A DNA stretch of 5,670 nucleotides, from NCBI GenBank assembly GCA_040905265.1, contig JBBDRW010000110.1:1-5670 (forward strand). Direction: 5' to 3'. Below the pieces are notes generated by a model, which made no database searches, was not told the origin of the DNA, and saw only the letters and a list, made by a program, of their open reading frames with translations. This DNA comes from JBBDRW01 sp040905265 (GTDB lineage: Bacteria > Bacteroidota > Rhodothermia > Balneolales > Balneolaceae). Each line of letters starts with the position of its first letter. The stretch's first letter is position 1. Made by a program: the position numbers and the translations under genes. Positions 1 through 5,670 of this stretch are shown here, piece by piece.

Positions 1-41
1 TACGCGATTGAATATTCTGTTTCCGGCTCGCCTTGTACCAT
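1..41 (-). CDS. Possible 5' end of a divergent gene, cut by the window edge
   Basis: An ATG on the minus strand at 41-39 opens a frame that stays open to the window edge and reads MVQGEPETEYSIA. It is preceded on its own strand by the A-rich stretch GTTGAAA, the kind of leader seen at Bacteroidota starts, and would leave about 100 bases of divergent spacer before mnmA. Only 13 codons are visible, so neither reality nor family can be judged and no function is proposed. Two plus-strand frames are also open across the same bases, so this could equally be the tail of an upstream gene. Confidence 0.25.
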   Translation of the reverse strand, partial: MVQGEPETEYSIA

Positions 42-140
42 TTTCAACAGATCAGGCAGAGATAATTTCAGAGAATATCCGGGATGGGAGACAGAGGAGG
101 GAAGAAGAATCGGAAATCTGGACAAACAGAGAAGAAAACG

Positions 141-1274
141 ATGAGTAAAGGCCGTGTACTTGTAGCCATGAGCGGAGGGGTAGACTCTTCGGTCGCTGCC
201 GTAATGTTGAACGAGCAGGGCTATGAAGTAATTGGAATTACAATGAAAACCTGGGATTACCACCGAAGCGGTGGGAATAACGGGAAAGAGACGGGTTGTT
301 GCACCGTTGAATCGATGAATGACGCTCGTCAAATTGCAGTGCGTCACGGATTCAAGCACTTTATCGTCGATATCCGTGAAGAGTTTGGGACCTGGGTTAT
401 CGACCGCTTCATTGAAGATTACACGAACGGACGAACGCCAAATCCATGTGTACTCTGCAACACACATATCAAATGGGCAGCACTTCTGCGCCGGGCCGAC
501 AATCTCGGCTGTGATTATATTGCGACCGGACACTATGCCAATGTCCGGAAGGAACGCGAACGTTATGTTATCTCAAAAGGGAGGGATCATAACAAGGATC
601 AATCCTATGCATTGTGGGGAGTTCGTCAGGAGCACCTGGAACGTACGATTTTTCCGCTGGGTAATTACCGGAAAACCGAAATCCGTACTCTTGCTGAAGA
701 GTATGGGCTTCTCAATGTTGCAACAAAGCCGGACTCTTATGAAATCTGCTTCATTCCGGATAACAACTACCACCGCTTTCTGAACGAGAAAGTGGAAGGG
801 CTGGAAGAGGAGGTTCGCGGAGGAAAATTCGTCGACCAGTCCGGCCGGGTTGTCGGAGAGCATAAAGGGTATCCCTACTATACGATTGGCCAGCGGCGGG
901 GATTGGATCTGCCGATGGGGTATCCGGTCTACGTTACCCATATCGACGCGGAAAGCAACACGATTACGATCGGAGAAAAAGAGGACCTGGTGAGTACGAC
1001 CTGCAGGGCGAAAGATGTAAATCTGGTCAAATTTGGTGAACTGCCGGCAGACGGAATGGAGATCACCGGTAAAATTCGATACAATGATGACGGTGCGATT
1101 GGGCATCTTCTGCCGCTCGGAGATGGTGAGATTGAAGTGACATTTCCTGCCGGGCGCGAAGCCATCACGCCGGGCCAGGCGATCGTATGTTATGTTGGTG
1201 AGGATTTGGTCGCCGGAGGCTGGATCCACAAGGTAAATGTCGAGATCGGCGAAGGTGAAGAGCTTCCCGTCTGA
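141..1274 (+). CDS. mnmA: tRNA-specific 2-thiouridylase MnmA
   Basis: MnmA is a cytoplasmic enzyme that uses ATP to activate U34 of the Lys, Glu and Gln tRNAs and then replaces the oxygen at C2 with sulfur delivered by a relay or a cysteine desulfurase. The 377-residue protein has the PP-loop SGGVDSS (residues 11-17), ATGHYA (128-133), KDQSY (152-156) and TIGQRRG (248-254). The catalytic cysteine pair is visible as C106 in NPCVLCN and C203 in EICFIP, matching C102 and C199 of the E. coli enzyme. The C-terminal third is the usual beta-barrel. Length is normal for the family. I chose ATG 141 because MSKGRVLVAMSGG fits the family N-terminus; the in-frame ATG at 84 would add 19 residues of basic, low-complexity sequence. 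The start has no Shine-Dalgarno sequence, only the A-rich GAAGAAAACG. An extra cysteine, C103, lies three residues before the catalytic one. About 100 bases separate the gene from the next one, so co-transcription is uncertain. Confidence 0.96.
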   Translation: MSKGRVLVAMSGGVDSSVAAVMLNEQGYEVIGITMKTWDYHRSGGNNGKETGCCTVESMNDARQIAVRHGFKHFIVDIREEFGTWVIDRFIEDYTNGRTPNPCVLCNTHIKWAALLRRADNLGCDYIATGHYANVRKERERYVISKGRDHNKDQSYALWGVRQEHLERTIFPLGNYRKTEIRTLAEEYGLLNVATKPDSYEICFIPDNNYHRFLNEKVEGLEEEVRGGKFVDQSGRVVGEHKGYPYYTIGQRRGLDLPMGYPVYVTHIDAESNTITIGEKEDLVSTTCRAKDVNLVKFGELPADGMEITGKIRYNDDGAIGHLLPLGDGEIEVTFPAGREAITPGQAIVCYVGEDLVAGGWIHKVNVEIGEGEELPV

Positions 1275-1374
1275 AACTTCTTTATCCCGGACGTGCTATA
1301 CCACAATATGAAACGTTCTGGTATCGTGTTCGATCAGTATGTGCTCACATTCCGATAACTCTTGATTGTTGACT

Positions 1375-2130
1375 ATGAAACGGACCTTTTTTTTACTGTC
1401 GGCCCTGCTGTTGTTGTCCGGCCTGGAACCACTCGCCGCCCAGTTTGAGGGCCAGATAACCTTTCGTGCCTATGAGCCGGGTGAAATCGACAGGCCGGAG
1501 CGGGTCATGCAGATCTATCTTACGCCTGAACGGATTTTGTTGCAGAGTCAGGACAGGTATCGGCTGATGCCCGGTGTGGTCGCAAACGGGTTACTGATAC
1601 GCCATGACGAGAAAGACTTTGTATTTAAAACGAGCGAGACAGAAGGCATCCAGATTACACAGGAAGAGGTGGATGGGTTAAGCAATATGTTGGCGCGTTT
1701 GCCTGGTGGATCAACCGGTTCAACCTCTTCACAGGGTTTTGACTGGGAGAGGGTGGAAGAGACCGGTGAATCCGCGGTCATCAGCGGATACCCGGTTCAG
1801 CAACTATTGGTCCATGAACCGGATTCTGGCAACTGGATTTCGGTCTGGCTGACGGATCAGATCAAGGTGAATTGGGGAATTCTGAATGAAACATGGAAAA
1901 ACTCCACTGCCGCCCTGGTTCAGTCGGACCTCCCCATCGAGGTATTTATGAATCGTAACAGCTTTCCGCTTCTGATCGAGTATTACCGGGAGGGAGAGCG
2001 GGTGACGATTGTTGAAGCAGTGGATGTCCGGCGTCAGAGTGTTGATTCGGCGCAAATGGACCTTCCCGGAACGATGCGTTTAACCGGCATCAGCGATCTG
2101 GTAATGAGAATGATGATGGAACGTCGCTGA
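1375..2130 (+). CDS. Exported DUF4412-like protein
   Basis: This is a predicted periplasmic or outer-envelope protein of 251 residues with no known reaction. It starts with a clear signal peptide: KR at residues 2-3, a hydrophobic core around 5-16 and a probable cut after LAA (residue 22), giving a mature N-terminus QFEGQITF. The beginning FEGQITF, the strand-rich middle with GLLIRHDEKDFVF (72-84), and the later GYPVQQLLV...WISVWLTDQ (138-162) resemble DUF4412 proteins, which are beta-rich and probably fold somewhat like lipoprotein-binding barrels. This family call comes from remembered patterns, not a search. A glycine/serine linker lies near 111-121. ATG 1375 is preferred over the in-frame TTG codons at 1366 and 1369 because it puts the signal peptide at the very N-terminus. 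The gene ends 4 bases before the 5'-nucleotidase C-domain gene, so it is probably translated from the same message. Codons 4-7 contain a run of eight T. Confidence 0.8.
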   Translation: MKRTFFLLSALLLLSGLEPLAAQFEGQITFRAYEPGEIDRPERVMQIYLTPERILLQSQDRYRLMPGVVANGLLIRHDEKDFVFKTSETEGIQITQEEVDGLSNMLARLPGGSTGSTSSQGFDWERVEETGESAVISGYPVQQLLVHEPDSGNWISVWLTDQIKVNWGILNETWKNSTAALVQSDLPIEVFMNRNSFPLLIEYYREGERVTIVEAVDVRRQSVDSAQMDLPGTMRLTGISDLVMRMMMERR

Positions 2131-2134
2131 CCCC

Positions 2135-2902
2135 ATGCGTCCCTCACTCGCCATATTCACCCTTTTTGCAGGTATGTTGCTCTTCCTCACCTCCTGCCAG
2201 CCACTCTCCCGGTTGTTTGACCGTCAGGAACCCGTTGAACCGGTAGGGGATCAGCACTATTATGAACTCGATAACGAACTTGAAAAGGATCCGGTGATCG
2301 AGGAGTGGCTCTTGCCGTACAGGGAGTCACTTGATCATGAGTTTGACGAGCGTATCGTCTCTCTTATGGGGTCTCTGGAGCTCTGGAGAGGGGGGCGGCC
2401 GGTCGGAACCCTCGGATTTCTGGCGGCTGATATGATCCGTTTCCGTGCAGCTCACCTGCACCAGGAGTACGTACATCTCGGCCTGATCAACCATGAATCT
2501 CTGCGCGCAGAGTTTCGGGATGGTGAACTGACCCTTCAGAATCTTTACGAGCTGATGCCGTCGGATCAAACCCTGGTTATCCTCACACTCACGGGGGAGC
2601 AGGTTGTCGAGCTCTCCAGGGAGATCGCTGAAAAGGGAGGTGCGCCTGTCAGCGGTATGCGAATGAGTATTTCCGACGGAGAGCCGAGGGGGGTCCTTGT
2701 AAATGCAGAAGTGGTTGAGAAGGACCGGACCTACAAGCTCGCAACGACCAGTTTTCTTGCGAACAGGGGTGGATTTGCCTCGATTACAGAACCGATTGAC
2801 CGGATTGAATTTCCTGTCTTGATCCGGGATCTTTTCCGGGACTACCTGATGGACCGAAACTATATCGAACCCTTGTTTGATCACAGAATCCGTACCTTAT
2901 GA
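2135..2902 (+). CDS. Lipoprotein with 5'-nucleotidase C-terminal domain
   Basis: This 255-residue protein corresponds to the C-terminal, substrate-binding half of UshA-type 5'-nucleotidases, made here as a separate lipoprotein. The signal peptide ends in the lipobox LTSC with the lipidated Cys at 21, so the protein should be membrane-anchored outside the cytoplasm. The domain covers roughly residues 55-250: GxLGFLAADMIRF (91-103), LINHESLR (117-124), LTLQNLYELMPSDQ (132-145), LTGEQVVEL (152-160) and KLATTSFLANRGGF (201-214). It is an unusual member: the family's NxGGIR is NHESLR, PFxN is PSDQ, and NGGD is NRGG, so three substrate-pocket loops have changed, although the Arg of NxGGIR remains (R124). 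The start lies 4 bases after the previous stop, and the stop overlaps the next start as ATGA, which indicates translational coupling to the metallophosphatase half. The domain assignment is secure. Whether it still binds nucleotides is open. Confidence 0.88.
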   Translation: MRPSLAIFTLFAGMLLFLTSCQPLSRLFDRQEPVEPVGDQHYYELDNELEKDPVIEEWLLPYRESLDHEFDERIVSLMGSLELWRGGRPVGTLGFLAADMIRFRAAHLHQEYVHLGLINHESLRAEFRDGELTLQNLYELMPSDQTLVILTLTGEQVVELSREIAEKGGAPVSGMRMSISDGEPRGVLVNAEVVEKDRTYKLATTSFLANRGGFASITEPIDRIEFPVLIRDLFRDYLMDRNYIEPLFDHRIRTL

Positions 2903-3849
2903 AACGGGCAGATTTTCTGAAAAAATCGGTTATGGCTGCTGCCGGAGGTTTTCTGGCAGGGCCACTCCGGGCGACGGCGATGCCTGCCCGGCCTGCCGGG
3001 GGTTCAGTTACTGTCCTTTATACAAATGATCTCCACTCAAGGATCGATCCATTCCCGGAAAACTCGCTCCATTATGCCGGGCAGGGTGGATTTTCGAGAC
3101 GCTCCACGATGATACGGCGAATCCGGGCTCATTCGGAGCAGACCCTGCTTCTGGATGCCGGTGATCTGCTTCAGGGGACCCCCTGGTTTCAGCGGTTTGG
3201 CGGAGAGGTAGAATTTGAATTAATGTCCAGGATGGGATATGATGCGATCTCTATTGGTGAAGCAGACCTGGATGGAGGTATGTATAGATATGCAGAGAAT
3301 GCACTTCGCTCCGGAATCCCGGTTCTTTGTGCGAATTACCACGCTGAGGGTACACCTCTGGCACCTCTGTTGCACGATTCAATAGTGCGGGATTTCGGGG
3401 AGCTCCGGGTGGGAATATTTGGACTCGGAATCGATCTCTCCGGAAAGACAGATCCTGAAATCAGCCGTGCGATCCGGTATGAAGAACCGGCCGGCGCTGC
3501 GGACCGGGTCATTCGCAGATTGAGAGAGGAACAGGAGTGCAACTATATCATTTGTCTCAGCCACCTCGGGTACCGGTATGAAGACAAAAGGATCGATGAC
3601 CGGAAGCTGGCCTCCAGGGTGCCGGGAATCAATCTTGTCATCGGTGGGCACACCCATACCTTTCTGGATCATCCGGAGGAGATATTGAATCCGGAGGGGA
3701 GCCGTACCTGGGTAACCCAGATGGGCCACAGCGGAATCCGGATTGGACGGATTGACCTTGAGCTGACCGATGAAGGGGTGGTCCGGGAGCATGTCAGCCG
3801 GTATTATACCGTAGGGCCTGAACCGGCTGCCGGGAAATCAGCCGGCTGA
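2899..3849 (+). CDS. Periplasmic metallophosphatase, N-terminal half of a split 5'-nucleotidase, catalytic motif altered
   Basis: This 316-residue calcineurin-like phosphoesterase matches the catalytic half of UshA-type 5'-nucleotidases, which normally use two metal ions to remove phosphate from nucleotides in the periplasm. Motifs in order: YTNDLHSR (D44, H46), LLLDAGDLLQGTP (D89), GEADLD (120-125), ANY (145-147), CLSHLGY (H222) and GGHTHTF (H251, H253). All metal ligands are present except in the third motif: the family's GNH(D/E)FD has become GEADLD, so the metal-binding Asn is E121 and the catalytic His is A122, while the partner Asp (D125) remains. Catalysis should be weak, changed or lost. 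The N-terminus MKRADFLKKS resembles a twin-arginine signal, but the second Arg is Ala (R3-A4). A hydrophobic stretch at 11-22 could still serve Sec. The start overlaps the stop of the C-domain gene by ATGA. The stop codon lies within a 14-base palindrome. The fold is certain; the activity is not. Confidence 0.92.
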   Translation: MKRADFLKKSVMAAAGGFLAGPLRATAMPARPAGGSVTVLYTNDLHSRIDPFPENSLHYAGQGGFSRRSTMIRRIRAHSEQTLLLDAGDLLQGTPWFQRFGGEVEFELMSRMGYDAISIGEADLDGGMYRYAENALRSGIPVLCANYHAEGTPLAPLLHDSIVRDFGELRVGIFGLGIDLSGKTDPEISRAIRYEEPAGAADRVIRRLREEQECNYIICLSHLGYRYEDKRIDDRKLASRVPGINLVIGGHTHTFLDHPEEILNPEGSRTWVTQMGHSGIRIGRIDLELTDEGVVREHVSRYYTVGPEPAAGKSAG

Positions 3850-3850
3850 T
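3837..3850. repeat. 14-base perfect palindrome over the metallophosphatase stop codon
   Basis: ATCAGCCGGCTGAT equals its own reverse complement and contains the TGA stop at 3847-3849. CCGGCTG at 3823-3829 can also pair with CAGCCGG at 3839-3845 (7 bp, 9-base loop), and a further CAGCCGG lies at 3795-3801, so alternative hairpins are possible at the end of the message. No T-run follows, so it is not a standard intrinsic terminator. One palindrome of this size in a window this long is not far from chance. Confidence 0.4.
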
Positions 3851-3958
3851 ACGGGTCTCCTTCAGGAAGCTCGGCCTGCACTCTATATCCTCTCGCTCAC
3901 TCCGTCTCCTTCTCTCTCTGCCTGGAATACGTTCGGTGTGGATTTATTACACTCAGTT
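3850..3958. other. Convergent spacer with pyrimidine-rich tract
   Basis: This 109-base gap separates two genes that end toward each other. Bases 3881-3920 are strongly pyrimidine-biased on the plus strand (34 of 40 are C or T), including TCTCTCTCT, so a transcript of the aldehyde dehydrogenase gene reading through would carry a G/A-rich tail. Near 3935-3960 a weak stem GTGT/ACAC precedes TCAGTTTTAAA. It is too short to call a terminator with confidence. No convincing rho-independent terminator is seen for either gene, and no small gene is apparent. Confidence 0.6.
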
Positions 3959-5479
3959 TTAAACGTCGAACTGTACTCCCTGGGCAAGCGGCATCTCTTC
4001 GCTCCAGTTGATGGTATTTGTTTGCCGGCGCATGTACGCTTTCCAGGCATCTGAGCCCGCTTCACGGCCGCCTCCCGTCTCTTTTTCACCACCGAAAGCA
4101 CCCCCGATCTCGGCTCCGCTTGTTCCGATATTGATATTGGCGATTCCGCAATCTGAGCCCCGATGGCTCAGAAACGTCTCCGCTTCCCGCATATTCAGAG
4201 TGAAGAGTGCTGAACTGAGTCCCTGGCGAACGCTGTTTTGATACCGGATTGCTTCCTCAAGCTCCCGGTACCGGATCAGGTAGAGAATAGGTGCAAAGGT
4301 TTCCGTTTGAACAATTTCATAGTGATTCTCTGCTTCAGCGATAGCAGGCCGGACATAGAACCCTTTCTTCTCTTCAAGAATGTCACCTCCTGTAAGAATC
4401 CGGCCGCCCTCCTCCTCCAGTTGTCTGAGGGCATTCTTCATGCTCTCTACAGCGTCCCGGTCGATCAGGGGCCCGACAAGTGTATCCTCCCGAAGCGGGT
4501 CGCCGATCGGCAGTTTGTTGACTATGTCGATGAGACGGTCCCGTACCTGATCATAAACCTCCTCCTGAATAATCAGCCGCCGGGTTGACGTACACCTCTG
4601 TCCAGCAGTTCCCGCAGCACCAAATGCCGTCGCACGGATCGCCATCTCAAGATCAGCCTCTTTTGAAATGATGATTGCATTGTTTCCACCCAGTTCCAGA
4701 ATGGTTTTGCCAAGTCTGGAAGCAACGGTTTTTGCAACTTCCCTGCCCATTCGTGTGGAACCGGTTGCTGAGATCAGGGGGATCCGCTCGTCCTCTGCCA
4801 TCCACACGCCGGCTTCCCTTCCCCCGGTTATAAGGTTAAAAATGCCTTCCGGCAGTTGATTCCTGTTCAATACCTCTGAAATAATTTTTTGAACGGCGAG
4901 GCTGCAGAGGGGAGTCTTTTCCGATCCTTTCCAGATGACTACATCCCCGCATACAGCAGCGATCATGGCATTCCAGCTGTAGACGGCGACCGGGAAATTG
5001 AACGCAGAGATCACCCCGACAGGGCCTATTGGATGCCACTGTTCATACATACGGTGCTCACGCCTCTCGGACTGCATGGTTTTTCCGTAGAGCATGCGTG
5101 ATTGTCCGACGGCGAAATCACAGATGTCAATCATCTCCTGCACCTCTCCGAGGCCTTCGGTGTAGAGCTTCCCCATTTCACAACTGACCAGCCGGCCAAG
5201 CGACTCCTTTTTGGAACGCAGAGCCAACCCGATCTGACGGACAATCTCTCCCCGTTCAGGGGCAGGTGTCATGCGCCATATCCGGAACGCCTCTTCCGAT
5301 TGCCGGACAACTCTGTCGTACTCCTTCTCTGTTGTTGTGTAAACCTCGGCCATCCGGGAGCCATCAATCGGGGAGAAATTTGCAATAGCGTTACCACCGG
5401 GTGTATGAAAAAATTCAGAGCCGGTTGAGCTGCCAGGGTTGGTGGCCTCGAGATTCAGATTCTTCAGAAGATCATTCAT
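3959..5479 (-). CDS. amaB: ALDH7-family aldehyde dehydrogenase (L-piperideine-6-carboxylate / aminoadipic semialdehyde dehydrogenase)
   Basis: This cytoplasmic NAD(P)-dependent dehydrogenase probably oxidises alpha-aminoadipic semialdehyde (in equilibrium with piperideine-6-carboxylate) to alpha-aminoadipate in lysine catabolism. The 506 residues show every hallmark: AFNFPVA with N161, WKGSEKTP with K184, the GSTRMG nucleotide loop (240-245), general base E262 in LELGGNN, catalytic C296 in GTAGQRCTS, and E393 in TETFAP. ALDH7 (antiquitin) is indicated by GEVQE (111-115) and the Arg just before the catalytic Cys. These match the residues that hold the aminoadipate end in the human enzyme. The C-terminal stretch from SGAEIGGAFGGEKETGGG to LPLAQGVQF-type ending (here MPLAQGVQFDV) is almost identical to antiquitin. 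ATG 5479 is chosen because it gives normal family length; the frame continues upstream to 5605 but the added 42 residues lie in A/T-rich repeat sequence. No Shine-Dalgarno sequence is seen. No other lysine-pathway gene is visible, so the exact substrate is inferred from family only. Confidence 0.93.
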   Translation of the reverse strand: MNDLLKNLNLEATNPGSSTGSEFFHTPGGNAIANFSPIDGSRMAEVYTTTEKEYDRVVRQSEEAFRIWRMTPAPERGEIVRQIGLALRSKKESLGRLVSCEMGKLYTEGLGEVQEMIDICDFAVGQSRMLYGKTMQSERREHRMYEQWHPIGPVGVISAFNFPVAVYSWNAMIAAVCGDVVIWKGSEKTPLCSLAVQKIISEVLNRNQLPEGIFNLITGGREAGVWMAEDERIPLISATGSTRMGREVAKTVASRLGKTILELGGNNAIIISKEADLEMAIRATAFGAAGTAGQRCTSTRRLIIQEEVYDQVRDRLIDIVNKLPIGDPLREDTLVGPLIDRDAVESMKNALRQLEEEGGRILTGGDILEEKKGFYVRPAIAEAENHYEIVQTETFAPILYLIRYRELEEAIRYQNSVRQGLSSALFTLNMREAETFLSHRGSDCGIANINIGTSGAEIGGAFGGEKETGGGREAGSDAWKAYMRRQTNTINWSEEMPLAQGVQFDV

Positions 5480-5670
5480 AAGGGCTGGGGCTATTAAGAT
5501 TCGGATTTCTGAAATTTGGCCAGGTTTGATATTTTGATTCGGCAAGAGCGAACGCTTCAGAAATAATATTGAAGGAGGCTTTGAAAAACCAGGAATTTTG
5601 GTCAAGATCGAGGCTAGAGGGATTTTGAAACCGCAGCATATTGTGCATATGTGAGGATTTTAAAATCCCG
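5480..5670. repeat. A/T-rich region with nested inverted repeats upstream of the aldehyde dehydrogenase; possible dispersed intergenic repeat
   Basis: The 190 bases from 5481 are 41% G+C by direct count, lower than the genes appear. Repeats seen: GGGATTTTGAAA (5619-5630) pairs with TTTTAAAATCCC (5658-5669) with one wobble pair; GGATTTTAAAATCC (5655-5668) is itself a perfect palindrome; ATTTCTGAA (5505-5513) pairs exactly with TTCAGAAAT (5556-5564); GATTCGG occurs directly at 5498 and 5536; CATATTGTG and CATATGTG lie side by side at 5637-5652. The aldehyde dehydrogenase promoter must lie here or beyond the window, but I find no clear TTG / TAnnTTTG pair. Plus-strand bases 5538-5654 read as an open, start-less frame ending in KPQHIVHM, which suggests repeat-borne sequence rather than a gene. 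The region continues past the window. Confidence 0.45.

Noticed and set aside
95..100. AGGAGG as ribosome binding site for mnmA
   Set aside because: It lies about 40 bases before the chosen ATG, too far to act, and other genes here use no Shine-Dalgarno sequence.
84..140. N-terminal extension of MnmA from ATG 84
   Set aside because: It adds 19 basic, low-complexity residues absent from the family; ATG 141 gives the standard MSKGRVLVAMSGG start.
1..148. Tail of an upstream plus-strand gene ending at 144 (ATGA overlap with mnmA) or at 148
   Set aside because: Two different frames are open and neither 47-48-residue tail is recognisable, so there is no ground to choose one; left only as a caveat.
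573..1229. 218-residue minus-strand frame inside mnmA
   Set aside because: Lies wholly antisense to a certain gene and has no recognisable motif.
1298..1324. Hairpin ATACCA/TGGTAT after mnmA as terminator
   Set aside because: Only 6 base pairs with a 15-base loop and no T-run following.
2327..2884. 185-residue minus-strand frame inside the 5'-nucleotidase C-domain gene
   Set aside because: Antisense shadow of a well-supported domain, with no family features.
3823..3845. CCGGCTG/CAGCCGG hairpin as intrinsic terminator
   Set aside because: It lies before the stop codon and is followed by mixed sequence without a T-run.
2135..3849. A single UshA gene broken by frameshift
   Set aside because: Domain order is reversed relative to UshA and each half has its own start and export signal, so these are two genes.
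5480..5605. 42-residue N-terminal extension of the aldehyde dehydrogenase
   Set aside because: It makes the protein longer than the family and is encoded by A/T-rich repeat sequence; ATG 5479 gives the usual length.
5538..5654. Small plus-strand protein gene ending KPQHIVHM
   Set aside because: No start codon at the beginning of the frame and no recognisable family; better explained as part of the repeat-like region.

Overview
The window looks like ordinary chromosomal DNA from a member of the Bacteroidota or a close relative in the FCB group (Balneolota or Rhodothermota would also fit). This is inferred from three things: the chosen starts have no Shine-Dalgarno sequence, MnmA has the NPCVLCN version of its cysteine loop, and a UshA-type 5'-nucleotidase is split into two genes with the C-terminal domain gene first. 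The genes themselves do not settle the species.

Layout. Bases 1-140 form a leader, with a possible divergent gene start at the extreme left edge. From 141 to 3849 four genes run on the + strand. First comes mnmA (tRNA 2-thiouridylase). About 100 bases later comes a tight three-gene unit: a secreted DUF4412-like protein, a lipoprotein carrying the 5'-nucleotidase C-terminal domain (4-base gap), and a periplasmic metallophosphatase (ATGA overlap). A 109-base convergent spacer (3850-3958) with a pyrimidine-rich tract follows. On the - strand, 5479-3959 encodes an ALDH7 (antiquitin-like) aldehyde dehydrogenase, probably L-piperideine-6-carboxylate / alpha-aminoadipic semialdehyde dehydrogenase of lysine breakdown. 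The last 191 bases (5480-5670) are A/T-rich, hold several inverted repeats, and contain the upstream region of that gene.

How the genes relate. The three middle genes all encode exported proteins and are packed as one transcription unit, so they probably work together in the cell envelope. The two nucleotidase halves would together make one complete UshA-like enzyme. MnmA and the aldehyde dehydrogenase are cytoplasmic and have no evident functional link to them.

The most interesting observation is that both halves of the split nucleotidase depart from the family consensus at functional motifs. The metallophosphatase has GEADLD where the family has GNH(D/E)FD, which loses the metal-binding Asn and the catalytic His. 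The C-terminal domain protein has NHESLR, MPSDQ and NRGGF where NxGGIR, PFxN and NGGD are expected. Both genes are intact and translationally coupled, so this may be a repurposed or non-catalytic pair rather than a decaying one. I see no RNA genes, CRISPR array, insertion sequence or phage gene.
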